Below, in pieces: positions 1 to 11,975 of a DNA stretch of 64,000 nucleotides. Source of the stretch: Chionomys nivalis (lineage: Eukaryota; Chordata; Mammalia; Rodentia; Cricetidae); NCBI RefSeq assembly GCF_950005125.1, contig NC_080101.1:64972293-65036292 (forward strand), in the 5' to 3' direction. Below the pieces are notes generated by a model. It saw only the letters and a program-made list of their open reading frames with translations. It was not told the origin of the DNA and did no database searches. Within the stretch, counting starts at the first letter, position 1, and the number at the start of each line of letters is the position of its first letter. The position numbers were made by a program, and so were the translations under genes.

Positions 1-1041
1 CTATTAACTAAAAATTCACTGGCACTTGTTTTTTAAAAACAATTATTGAAGATATGACAATGTAGTTTAACTAATTTGTTGAAACCCTATGGCCAGGGAC
101 CAAGAGATACTGCTTGTGGGGCAAGATCACTTTTTAAACGTTTTCTCTGAATGACAGTCCAGCCTGGTGAATCTGTCCAATCATATGATTACCTAAGCAA
201 AAGACCCTCTAGACCTAACCTATTATTAATAAGGGGCACACACCTAAGGTAGCTAACATTTAAAATTAGAATTTGGTGGGAAAGTAGGGCAAGAATGGCA
301 TTTCACATCGCTGGAACTCTTATAGAACAATTCGTTAAGAGCTTATTCAATAAATACTGATGGAGAGTTGACCATGTGGCAAGCAACATTCCAGATTCTC
401 AGGTATGATGGGATGCACACCTGACTCCTTATTAAGCTCATCCACTCTCATCCTGTTTAGAATATTTCCTTTATGGCTTCATGTTTATTGTGATTTTTGT
501 ACTAGACTCTTTTGGGAAAAAAGTTTCCTCTTACAGAAATAATGATAAAGATCCTGGAATGGCCAGAATAGGAAAGATGGCTCAATAAGAAATAGAAGGA
601 TTGCAAGAAGAGCTGGGAGCTCTGCAAGCCATCTTCCAGGAGGCCACAATGCCTCCCAGTCATTGCAATTGTAAGATAAGAAATACATGTACAAAATACA
701 CAGGACGCTGTGCTGTTTCAGAAGCTACTCTGACTCTTGCCTGATCTTGAGACTGTTTTTCCTATTGGTTGCCTTATTTAGCCTCAATATGGTTGCCTTG
801 GCATTTTTTTTTTTGTATCCTCTTTTGTTTTGTTTACCTGTTGTCTCTTAGACCTGCTCTTTTCTGAAGAGAAGTGGAAAAGTATCTCTACAGGAGAAGG
901 GATGTGGGGAGGATCTGGGAAGAGTGGAGGGAGGCAAAACTGTGGTTGGAATGTATTATATGAGAGAAGAATCTGATTTCAACAGAAAATATATTTAGTA
1001 GACTCTAAGGAAACAAGTATCAAAATTGTCTTTAGGCTCAC
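1..1041. other. Car1 intron 2 (partial), no other feature seen
   Basis: This stretch lies downstream of the coding exon 2 splice donor in gene orientation, so it is intronic. The conserved exon 3 of alpha carbonic anhydrases, which carries the zinc-ligand region around HFHWG, is not visible on the minus strand here and must lie further left. A minus-strand open stretch at 485-694 has no carbonic anhydrase similarity. Confidence 0.6.
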
Positions 1042-1239
1042 CAGATTGGTTACCACTGTCATCAAAAACTACTTGGAAGGAATGTCCCACGTTAACAATT
1101 TCTTTGGCAGTTGCAGGATTATAGGTGACACTGATAGGTTTCAGAGAGGTGTCATGTTTGACGTCACTGGTTTTGATATCAACTGGAGATTGGTTGTTTC
1201 CATTGGCAATGGGATACAGCTTGCTCCATTGGTCAGGAC
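1042..1239 (-). CDS. Car1: Carbonic anhydrase 1, coding exon 2
   Basis: Alpha-class carbonic anhydrase 1 is the cytosolic zinc enzyme of red cells and gut that interconverts CO2 and bicarbonate. Read on the minus strand, the exon encodes GPDQWSKLYPIANGNNQSP at its start and the block YNPATAKEIVNVGHSF later, both typical of CA1. The acceptor AG is at 1240-1241 and the donor GTGAGCC at 1035-1041. The exon is 198 bp, equal to the usual exon 2 of this family. It enters with phase 1, completing the glycine codon begun in exon 1, and leaves after the first base of a codon. The proton-shuttle histidine 64 is present (GHSF). The CA1 hallmark valine 62 is present, but position 67 is glutamine rather than the histidine known from human CA1. 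No stop or frameshift is seen. CA1 is favoured over CA2, CA3 and CA13 by NGNNQSP, KHDTSLKP and V62. Confidence 0.93.
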
Positions 1240-1668
1240 CTATGGGAACAAACATGTCCACGTAACTACAATTTTACAGAATGCTTCATTCCAAGTATCA
1301 GGACTTCAACTCTTTGTTTGTTAGATTATGATTTAGTCAGGTGTCTTAAATGGCATTCAGTATTTGAAAATGTACCTTTCATTACTATACTAATAAACAG
1401 TATATTTGGAAATATCATCAATACAGGCCTAATTATGCTATCTATACAGTTAGAGTATAGAAATAGTATGCACATACCAAATATATTTTTGTAGATCTTT
1501 ATGCCCAAAGGCCAACTACTAAAACTACATACAAGGATACTGTAATTATTCAAAAGTGCATCAAGTCATTAATCTGTGACTATACAGTTAAGTTAACTGA
1601 TTATTAAATTTAACAGAAGAAGTGGGAATGAAGTGTTATTTTGACAAAAGCAAAAGAAGTGCTCTTAC
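1240..1668 (-). other. Car1 intron between coding exons 1 and 2
   Basis: A 429-bp intron with a GTAAGAGC donor at its upstream end (1661-1668 on the minus strand) and a CCCATAG acceptor at 1240-1241. No repeats are recognised in it. Confidence 0.85.
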
Positions 1669-1728
1669 CGTTTTTGGCATCATATCCCCAGTCTGCACTT
1701 GCCATGATCTCCTGTTTAGTTTTGGTTC
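1669..1728 (-). CDS. Car1: Carbonic anhydrase 1, coding exon 1 with start codon
   Basis: This exon carries the translation start. The minus strand reads ATG from 1705 and encodes MASADWGYDAKN plus one base (1669-1705), matching the N-terminus of mammalian CA1, where human has MASPDWGYDDKN. The donor GTAAGAGC follows at 1661-1668. A TTTTTTCAG acceptor sits just upstream (AG at 1729-1730), giving 23 nt of 5' UTR at 1706-1728. An acceptor directly before the start exon means that at least one non-coding exon lies upstream, to the right in this window or beyond. That agrees with the known Car1 layout, in which erythroid transcripts start at a remote promoter. The splice phase joins exactly to exon 2. 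Confidence 0.92.
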
Positions 1729-2399
1729 CTGAAAAAAGAAATGATATGTAGAGTAACCAACTGCTCCTGTGACTGCCGCAGAGATCTTATGCGACACCAC
1801 GGGTTTTTATAGAAACTTGTCTGCCTATAATAGTCCACTATTTCATAATCTCTGCGTATCAGGAAGTGTTATATCAAAATAAATGGTATTGTAAAAATGT
1901 CTCTTGGGATTAGGTCAGCTCTAATTGTTTTATTGTAATATAAAAATTAAATATCAAAATCATAGATGTTATTAAACTAGTCTTGTTCTCCTACGCTTGT
2001 GGAAGACATGGCTGAATATTGACTGATGTTTATCAAATTTTCTATAATAAAAAGTACTTTGTGCCCTTAGGATTTCTAGTGATGCCATAACTGGTTAACT
2101 AAACAATGTTAGCAACAGTAATTTAATAAGGAAATGAATGTGCATGATTATGAAATGAATGAGCATCATCCCTAGATCTTAGTAAGCATTAAGAAGCACA
2201 GCTTGAAAAGGAACTTAATTTTATTTAAATAACATTTTTAATCTGATGGTGCTCCATGGATTTTTCACATACAACATCATTTTAAAGAGCACATGTGCAT
2301 TATAAAACATTAAATTCAGTTAATGGTCACATTACTTAGAGTTGATTTCGTGACAATAGTACTCAATGTCCACTCTCTTCATTTAAAAGAATACAATCA
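1729..2399. other. Car1 leader intron, no feature seen
   Basis: AT-rich DNA directly upstream of the start exon. No conserved exon, repeat or promoter could be recognised. Confidence 0.5.
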
Positions 2400-2462
2400 G
2401 GACAGGAACCAAAAACTATGGAGAAACCCTGTCTCGAAAATCCAAAAAAAAAAAAAAAAAAA
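2400..2462 (+). repeat. B1 SINE 3' fragment
   Basis: The words GGAGAAACCCTGTCTCGAAAA followed by a pure A run are the 3' end of a 7SL-derived B1 element. The 5' two thirds are missing. Confidence 0.8.
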
Positions 2463-5400
2463 GAATACAATCCATCACCATTAACTATAGTTAACTTGCT
2501 CTACAATTCCTGTCTAACTGTAATTACTATGTTTTAGTCATCTCCTTAAATCTTACATTGAATTACTATATTAATCAATGCATTTAGAACAACATCCTTG
2601 CATTATTACATGATGATTCACTATAGGAATGTCTTATATGGTATGGTAATACATTTAAAGTTTTAGGGGCAACTCCCACAAAGAAAGAATTAGAGGGAGA
2701 GCTGTAAAGTTTAATGAGGGTCCAACCCTCACACGGCTCTCACAACGGGCTCTCTCATTTTTATGTCTAAGCTAAAGGAACGGTGTTTAATGCTTTTGTC
2801 CATTCATAGGTCTCTTCCACTATACTTCCTGAAGATTATAACATTTGCTTTGCTTTTACCCCTAAGAAGATGCTCAATCAATACAGGCTTTGCTCTTCTA
2901 AACAGCTTATTTCTTAAAACCATCAAAGGTATAAATGGAAAAAAGCTTTTTGCTTTTACTGATAGACTGTTTTGAAAGAAGCCATATACCCCTGAAACTT
3001 AATCACAAATCACCAATATTAATACAATCATTTCCACTTATGAATTTCAACGTATCTCCAGAACAAAGGACCATTTCTGACCTGAATGGTTATTACTGAC
3101 TGGTCCACTATCTGCTATTATGAACAAAGAAATACAAGAATTATGTTACAAAATAAACAAAGTTTATTTGAGCTCATTGTTCAGGAGGTTTCAGGTCAAG
3201 ATAGACTGTCCCAGCTCATTTGATCTGATAAGGTGTGTCATGGGTAGAATGCATTCTAAGAGGCAGAAAGACAAGAGGCAGAGATCCAGTGGTTTTCAGC
3301 AATCCTCCTCTGTGTTGTGCCCCCAATGCGTGGTTAGTATTTTCTGAAGCCAAACCTCTTAAGGATTTGTCCTACCTCTCAATAGGTGCCTCTCTGAGGA
3401 CCAAACTTTGATACATGGACTTTTGGGGGTGTTCAATATCCTAACAGACATGGTTTTGCCTGAAATGGCACATACATTTCCCAAATCAAGGGCTATTAAG
3501 TTTGACATTAATCTCACAAAGCTTCCTAAATTTCATGTCCTTGCAGAAATGGTAGTTTTGGTGCTGTTGTGACAAAATCAGCCTTATTTTCAGGGAATAA
3601 TTTAGTCATAGAACATAGTAATACTAGCCAGGTCATTTCTGCATTAAGATAGATAAAACTATGATAAGCCAATTTAAATGGTTTATCTGAATTTTATACA
3701 TACCACTTCCACCATTTTGATCTTTCTCTTCACTTACATTGAAGACATGTGGATACCTTTGTTCTTCTCGTGTCCATCTCAGTGCTTTGTTCCTGTGGAC
3801 CTGCCTCCTGGAGTCAGAGCTTGCTAAGGCTCATTGTTACCCTCTCACATATGACTTCCAAACCCTCCACTGTGTCTCTCCATTCCCAGCCTCTCTGCTA
3901 TACCATTCTATATTATTTAGTTTATAATCTTGGTTACATTAGAAATTATTTTTGGTCACATCATGAAATTAGCAGATTCACTATAATTTCAGATTTTGGA
4001 GCAGGATTGGTTTCAGATCAATGATATTCATCTCATATACGAGCAAATGCTCCAAACACTTGAAAAACTCAAAAACTGTAAATCCTTTTTCCATTCCCTT
4101 TCAGTCTGTTCTTCTTTTACTTGCTTAGCATCTGCAATAGTCTCTGTAAGAGTACCCCTGGAAGGATAAGACCTGGGCCAGGTAGCTTTCCACCACCGTG
4201 TTCTCTCTCTTTAACTTCTGGAAAAATTGGTGCTATATATTGGTAGACAGAACAGCTGAAAAGTCTCTTTAAGCTGCATTTCTTTTGTTTTCATGAGAAC
4301 ACTATGGGCAAGCTGCTCAGCAGGGTTGTCTAATCTAAACTCTATGGTGTGTGGAGAGTGGATGTGTGAGCGTGTGAATGGGCTTTATAGAAGGTGAACT
4401 CATGACCACATTTGGACTGAGCAGAAAGAATCTTTCCCTCACACTTCTATTAATGGGATGGTGAAGTGACCAACTGCCCCTGTCAATCATTTCTGGGAGT
4501 GTGAAAACTTTGGTTCTTAGAAGTGTCAAATAGTTTGACACGTTGTGTGGCAAAATTTAACTGCTCAATTTTTATGTGAATTTTTATTGTGCTAAGCTGA
4601 AAAAAAATCCAAGATTCTTAAGGCTACTATTGCTATGATTAGTTTTTAACTCCCCCACCCGCCACATGTCTTAGAGCATATTAACTTTGAAGGCAAATTT
4701 TAAATCAGTAACCAACTCAGCTCTACACAAATAATGACTTTAATTCACAGTTTCAGGGAATTTATAGTGTCTTGTAATTTGGCATGTTTGAAAAACTTTA
4801 AATTGTAAACATATTTAGTTACTGTCTTGTTTACTAAAATAACCCCGCTGGAAAATCCTTTTGAGAATAGGAATATATAAACATTTATTAAGATAATAGT
4901 CCATACATCCTTCGTTGCCGATTGGAACACCCTCATATTTATCTTTAAAGCTGAGGAATATTATTTGTATCTTACCTTCTATAACTGGTTAAGGAATGTG
5001 CTCCCCCCCCCAACCAAATGACCTAAACAAGAAACATTTTCACATGAAAGCAAGGTATGTACAATACTTCATAAGCCATAAAATGAATTTAAACCCAAGT
5101 GAGGGCTCGAGAACAGAGTTTGATTTTTAACTCCCAGGCAAATAGACAATTACATAAAGCAAGAGAATTGAAATGATTGCATGAGGCCTCAAATCCAAAC
5201 AATTGCATAACAGATCTGCTCACCACAGCTTAAACTAAACACCACAAGTTAATCTAAAAGGAGATAAGTTTTCAAGTGTAAATATCAAGGAAGGTGAAGG
5301 ACATTTTTATCAGTGATCTTGTGATAAAATCTTTCATGTACCTTTTTGAGGTTTCCATCTAAAATCATCTTGAAATTAAAAGTTCTGCTGTCCCCCATTG

Positions 5401-5899
5401 CCTTTATTAACTCCTAAACTCTTTTATTCTATCATAGTAGATTTTTAAAATACACTTGCAGTTAAATATGTCCTTTCTTAAATCCCATGTTTCTTAATGC
5501 ATTATTTACAGAAGATATGCCTTGGATTGACCTGGTAGTGATTAAAAGGTGCTCATGTGTGAGGCTTATTCTTCCATTACTTCTATAATATGATAGTATC
5601 TAGACTGGGTGATCAACAAATATCAAGTGTGTTTCCTAAGCATTGGTAGCCCCATTAGCTATAACTGGGAGCTATATGAATTATCCCCCCATCTAATTTC
5701 CAAGAGTTATATTTAAGTGAAACAAGTTTCTGACCAATTTCTGACTGTGCATATATTATTAACAATACATAAGCATATATGATTAAATATGCATAATATA
5801 TCATATTACAAATGTATTAATAACATATTATTAATATGGAATACATACCACTCTTTGTGTACTTTTACATATGTTGTTTAAGTGAAGTTTTCACATATA
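2463..5899. other. Unclassified intronic or flanking DNA
   Basis: No gene or certain repeat is seen. The block at about 3120-3500, including a CCTCTCAATAGGTGCCTCTC stretch, has the look of an old dispersed element in reverse orientation, but I cannot name it. Open frames here are short and lack family signatures. Confidence 0.4.
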
Positions 5900-7135
5900 G
5901 CAAGAGCTATAGACTATCTAACAAAACCCCAAACACCAGGCATTAAAAGCCCTCCTTTGAGTTGTTGGACATAGTTGTCCATGATACTCTGAAAACATTC
6001 TAGGCAATAAATACTTGCCCTTGTTTGTCTCCCAGAGATGAAAGGCTAAGTTCCTATAGTTGAAGACACCAAGTACTTAGCACAAAGGACCCAGGGGATT
6101 CTGAGATGGATCTGACCTGAAAGCTCCTCAACTGAGCTTTCATGGTACCAGAAAGCTCTATGCAAGCTTCCAAAGGACTGAGCAACCAACAGTTCTACTC
6201 AGTCTATACCCTGAACCACAGCAACAATCAACATGGCACAGAAACTCTTAGAATGCAGTAGTGGCACACATACCTTAATGTTAACCAGCAGCTCTCTAAT
6301 TGGATGTAAGGACAGCTCAAAAAAGGAAAATTGGGCCTGATATTGGAAACTTGGCAGACTACCCAGGGTTATTGAAGTCATAGATCTTGAAAGAGAACCT
6401 ACAATCTCTACTTTAATAAACCAGCATAATCCCTAACTAGATTTTAAATATTTATCCTTATACCCAGAGTCTTTTATGTATGACTATAACCAATCATCAA
6501 GAAAACTTCATTTTGAAACAAATGAAGGTCAATATAGAAGACCACAATGTTGTGAAGATTTATGAAGACTGTTTTATCTACAACACAACTCCTGTACCTA
6601 AGGCTCATGGATCATTTTGAAAGAGCGGGCAGAAAGACTGTAACAACCTGATGATCAGGAAGTTTGCTGTGAAACTCTCCTAGAGATGTCAGAGAAGTTA
6701 CACCTATGAAGTCTCAGTAAAGTGGCTACCTAAGCAAAACCTGACCAAGACAATACCAACAGACATGCTAATTGTGGAAGGGGGAAAGCTGAGGAGGCCT
6801 CAACCCTAGACAAAACTACAGATGACTGAGGAATGTTGAGAGCTGGACAAACAGTCTTCCTCAGAGAAAACCCATCAACCAGTAATCCAATACCAAATTA
6901 TCAGCCCTGCAAATATACATAAAACAACATGATTTAAACCAATCAGGTTATGTTTATATATTTTGGAATACACATGTATGCACATGTGCACACACACATA
7001 CAAATAACAAAAACTAAAGAAGAAGGGGCCATGCATTTTTGAAAGAGAGTAAGGGGAGGATGCATAGAAGGGACTGGATGAGGAAAGGGGAGGGGGAGTA
7101 ATGTAACTATATTATAATAATTAAAAATATTGTGA
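5900..7135 (+). mobile_element. Old rodent LINE-1 (Lx-like) 3' UTR fragment
   Basis: The text around 5930-6070 (CCCCAAACACCAGGCATTAA, then a GAAGACACCAAGTACTTAGC type stretch) and the end at 7040-7130 (GAAAGAGAGTAAGGGGAGGA, purine-rich, then TAATGTAACTATATTATAAT) follow the 3' UTR of the ancient rodent Lx L1 group as I know it. No coding part remains. Divergence is high, and the exact 5' edge is uncertain. Confidence 0.55.
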
Positions 7136-10100
7136 GAGTGAATGCAAAGTGACGAGCTGCTTAAGGTTACTGCTTCCTCCATTTCTCTGTTGTGATAGAA
7201 TTTATTCTTGAGCTCTGATCCAGAAAAACACATTCTTACCTTTAAAAAGAACAAGAAGGGAATTATTACAGGTGCTTTTCAAAGAAGAAATATTTTCTTT
7301 TATGCAGTCCCATGAAAAGACACTTTGAGTCACTATAGCTTTACTTGTATGACCTCCTTTGCAATTTTCAGTATTCTGTGTGGTGAAAGAACAAGTATCT
7401 GTATTTTCATTTCAAAATGAAGGAAGAGTCCTTCATAGTTGGGGGGATTGTCCTACTTGTCCAAAGTGGGTGATACACATCAGACGTAGAACCTCATCTT
7501 CAAACTATGTCAAGAATTTTTCACTAGTATGAATTAACTGAAAAAAATTACCCAACAACAGCCTTTCTCCCATTACACTTATTTCATTATTATCAAAATG
7601 TTCATTTAAACAAGGATCTACCTTACAATGGTCACTGTACTTCCCTGGAGTATAGATGACAGAGTTGACACATTCTCTTGACTCCTGCTTGGAGCTTGGT
7701 GTCTTTCATGGTGCTGTCTATGATTGTGAGTCACTCTCTTCCCCAAAGGAGCATAGACTGTAACTCTGCACACATCCATAGCCAGTGTACACAGATCCAG
7801 AGAGCTGAGCTATTGTTTACTTTTCTACCGAGGTTCCCTAAGTGCTCACACATCCTATGCTTTTGTGTAGAAACCAAGCAATGCATGGCTTACACCACCA
7901 GACCCCAGTGTAGCTTGCGAGGACATTTCTCTACATTTCCACAGACATTTTCTCTATCTCTTCCAGGTGTAGAGGTGAAGGATAGATACTTCCCTTATGT
8001 TTCTTCATCAGGGAGGCAAAACACCATTGCATTTATAGTTGAATCACTACAAAAGACATCAGGAAAGTTTTCTGTTCTCTTAGCGGAGGGCAAAGTAAAC
8101 AAGTTTAAATGAACGCACTTTTTTAAGCCTGTCTTCATTAGGTAAAAGTTTATTTGAAGGAATTAATTTAGTTGATAATGGTTATCTCTTGTTTTGAACT
8201 TCCCGTTTTTCTTTCTATTATTTTTTGCAAGTTGTTCCAGGCAAACATATATAGCATAAATATTTTGCTTCAAAAAATATTTAAATACTGGTTTAAGGAA
8301 TGTCATAGCTCTTGGAGCTTTCTTATGTGTGTGACTCCTCAGTACAGAGTATATACAGTATTTCCTTCTCTTTTTTTTCCAGAGTCAAGTGTTCTGATTA
8401 GGCCATGTAAGCAAGCGTTCTCAAATGTGACTTACAGGCACTGACTTTCTGAACTCCAGGGTTCTGGGAAATGTATCAAAGGACAAGATCCCTGCTGCAT
8501 CCCCTGGGAACAGTATTTGGCCTGTCCCAGAGTTCCTTAATGTGCAGTACTTTGAAATTGCAGTAATATCTTTAAGACTGCTCCCAACTTTGCCTCTAAT
8601 GAGTTGGCAAAGTTCCACAGAACCTTTGTGCAACTTCGCAAGGTTTACAAAAGCAGGGACGGAAGCTGGCCAGCGCTTTCATTTTCCATCATCATCCAGG
8701 AGGCAGCCAGAACCAGTTTGGTGAGAAAGAACTCCAGGAAAAACACCTCTCAGGTTCACGTCAACATTTTAAAAATGGGCACCCATACAACCCAAAAGAA
8801 TCCTAAGAGCCCAAGTTGCTAAAAAGCCATGTTCCAGTTAAGGCAAATCCTATAACTGTGGATCTCTTGGGACACAAAGGGCTGGAGTGATTTGATCTGC
8901 AAGATAGATTCCTGGCTATGTTCTCCGTACCTCCAGCTGGTAATCCCCAGGGGAGCTGCAGAGCCAGTGCTCACATGGACATTCTTACAATGAGGTCTTT
9001 TGTTGTTCCTGTGCAGAGCTCTGAGAATTCTCATAAATTCCTCTGCAGAGCAGGATAAGATTTGATTGCGTGGCTCCTCACAGATGGCACCAGCTGTAGC
9101 TGCTCTTTTCTGTCTTATTTTTTGTTTTAAGAATTTTCTCTGTAGTTCTCATTCAGTTTCCAGTTGCCGATGCACATGGTATTGTTAGCAGAGGCCAGTT
9201 GTTCCCTCCAAGGCAGCACCGACTAGTTAGATGAAATCACCCCTAGGCACAGTCTGACTCAATCATTTATTCTAGTTAATAGAATGTTCTTAAAAGAATC
9301 ATCATAATTTTATAGCCAGAGGCAAACATCACAATTTCAATGAATTATCCAGGGCTTAAAATGTAAGGGTAAAGTAGCAAGGAAAAAAAGTGATCATTAT
9401 TTAGCAGTAGCTAGACAGACTGAATTTGAAGGAAAGGGTGATATTGTGTCTTTTATTAGATCAAATACTGACAGCAACATTCTGGCATGATGGACGTGCC
9501 TTCTGCATGAGATGACTATGACATCCTCTCAAACTACAGTCCTGAGGCTACATGCCAAACATAATAGATGTGACCTTTCAGTACCGTGGCTGCTGGCATG
9601 GCACTGGTGTAATCCTAGATCACTCATTTTTCCATTTGGATGTAGTTGAGACTGACAGGGCAGGTGTGAAGCCCAAAGTAACTGATTTATAGTCAGCTTT
9701 TAGACTCTTTCCTCCTTGCCTCTTCCAAAATAAGCTTGAAAATCTACTTCTCTTCACCACTTCTGTGGATAACCTGGAGACAAGAGTTGTGATATTCCTG
9801 ATGCTTCTGCTAAGCTGATATAACTTGGAACATTTATCAGCACTGCTATCAAACGTTACAAGACTAAGCTGCAGCTTCTTCCTACAGAGGACATGGACTG
9901 CAGTGAGCAGACAAGCAAAGTTTGCCGTGCTACAGATGGCAGCATGGCTGTGGGCACTGCCTCGAGCACTGCAGCTTTTAGGAGTTGATTTTATAATTCA
10001 GTGACATATTGTCATTGATGCTAGCTAGGACACCTGTCTGCAGAGATGTCCCCAAATCACTCAGCACAACATCTAGGACTGGGTGGAGAAAGCTTGTTTG

Positions 10101-11536
10101 AAACTCAATGGCCCATGTCTTCCTAGGGTAAAAACCTGGGATAGATATTAGTGAAAATGGAGAGGGAGAGAACCATATTTGCTGTACTACTTATTGTAAG
10201 CAAGAAAAATGCTTAAAGCAGTGTAGGTCATATTTCAGGGATAGATATGTCTTTTCTTGAAACTGGCTTCAAGTTAACTTGAACACTGAACCCACACACT
10301 TATACTTGGTCTCATTTTTGTTTTGGACCACCAGAGATTTCCGGACCTTAGCCCTGGTCCTTCAGCCATGACTCTGACCTTCCCTTTCGTTGACTTATGT
10401 CACAGCTCTTACTGCTATATGGCTTAAGCCCCGCCTGTCTGCTGCTTGCCGGGTCAACCCATCGCTGAGGCCAGGACCCCTTATTTTTTGTGTCCCAGGA
10501 CCTGTTACTGACTGTAGTTGAGTTCAGACAGCCTAGGCAACTGTTGACAAATGATGCTGAATTTATGCCAAGGAAGAAAACTGTGCACAGGGACAGGGGG
10601 AAGAAAGCAAGGCAACTTGTGCTAGGAACAGAGGGCATATTGAGTTCTCCAGTGGGTAAAAGCAAGCAATCAATCAGCAAGCAATCAAACAAAACAACAA
10701 AACCTCAGGGATCTCTGATCTTTGGCTCTTAAAAGGCATGGTTCAGAGAAGGGAATTAGATCTGAGAGACAAATGGCTTCCAGCAGCTTTGCTTTGTGCT
10801 TGCTCACCTACACTTGCTCAGATTACACTAATAATCTTATCAGGGATCTAAGAGAGACAGAGGGATCTTTTTGTGTTCCAGGAAAACCATGTTTAAGGGG
10901 AAGTGATTCAGTAGCTTTTTCCAATAACAAGACTGGACAGAAACTCATCTTCTGTAGTCACACCCAAATTTCACTTTTTAGTGAAAAAATCCATTCTAAT
11001 TTCCAGAAAGGGTGCTAAAATGGAAATGTTGAGATAATCTTCCATTCTTTAAAAAAACACCTGCTTCCTTCAACATGCACAGAATAAAAAAGAGCTAATT
11101 GCAGTAGAAGAAGAGGGAGGCATTTTAAGTCATTGAGAATAGATCCAAGTCGCCATTTGCAGAGACAATAGAGAAACTGATTGGAGAAATCAGAGAGATT
11201 TGGTTTCCAATCACATATTCGGTGATGAGGGAAGCAGGAGACAGGAACACTGCTGTTGCATTGCTGAGGAACACTCTAAAACTGCTTCCCTGACTAGCAT
11301 GAAGAGAGAAAATGAGCATTCTGAGTGGAAGGCATGCGGTGAATCATGGCATCCTGACCCTCAGATCTGTAGTCAAGGACACTGACACCCACTCCAGAAA
11401 AGCTTCCCTCTGACTGAAGTACCAGATAAGTCATCAGAAGAAAAAAAAAAGGGCCAATTTGCAGATGACCAAACACATTTTGTGTGCCTATTTCTTTGTA
11501 GAGGTTTAACTTTCTGTACTTTAAAAAATATGTGTG
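7136..11536. other. No confident feature
   Basis: Mixed-composition DNA. The longest open stretch (7678-8112, + strand, 144 codons) has no recognisable domain and reads as random. A run of GC-richer sequence at 10330-10500 may be an old LTR, but without a match I leave it unnamed. Confidence 0.4.
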
Positions 11537-11750
11537 AAGCTGGTTGAACTGCTTAAGAGCCCTGGTTGTTCTATCAGCCAACCCAAATTCACTTCGCCAC
11601 CCCATGTCCAGTAGCTCATAACTACCTGTAGCTCCTGTTCTAGGGAATCTGATAGTCCCTTCTAGCACCTAAAGGCAGATGCATTCATGTTCTCATACAC
11701 AGCCCCAAACACACATACACATAACTAAAAATAAAATAAGTCTTTAAAGC
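11537..11750 (+). repeat. B2-type SINE, diverged
   Basis: It begins with a diverged tRNA-like head (GAACTGCTTAAGAGCCCTGG) and ends in a CA-rich segment, AATAAAATAAGTCTTTAAAG. That is the usual B2 layout of a tRNA-derived head, a unique body and an A-rich tail. Confidence 0.65.
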
Positions 11751-11763
11751 TAAGAAAAAATAC

Positions 11764-11975
11764 ATAATCTGGACTGGTAAATTGGGTCAAGGGTAATGAC
11801 ACTTGCTGCTAAACATGATGGTCCTAGTGTAACCCACAAGGCCCCACATGGTGGAAGGAGAGAAAATTGTCCTCTGGCCTTCACTTTTGCACATGGTGAA
11901 CATGCATGCACACGAGTGTATACACACACACACACATTCAATTTTAAAACAAAAATCAAAAGTACATGTTTTCAA
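11764..11975 (+). repeat. B2-type SINE, diverged
   Basis: This is a second tRNA-derived unit directly after the first. It shows AATGACACTTGCTGCTAAAC, then CCCACATGGTGGAAGGAGAG and GTCCTCTGGCC, ending in a (CA)n run and an A-rich tail. These are B2 body words in the correct order. Confidence 0.7.

Noticed and set aside
995..1261. An 88-codon minus-strand frame as a stand-alone small gene starting MDMFVPIG
   Set aside because: The first residues lie in the intron upstream of the acceptor and the last 19 or so lie beyond the donor. Only 1042-1239 is Car1 exon 2.
1046..1324. A + strand 92-codon open stretch
   Set aside because: It is the reverse-strand shadow of Car1 exon 2 and has no family signature.
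7678..8112. A 144-codon + strand open stretch
   Set aside because: No domain, no splice context and ordinary composition; one such length is expected by chance in 64 kb.
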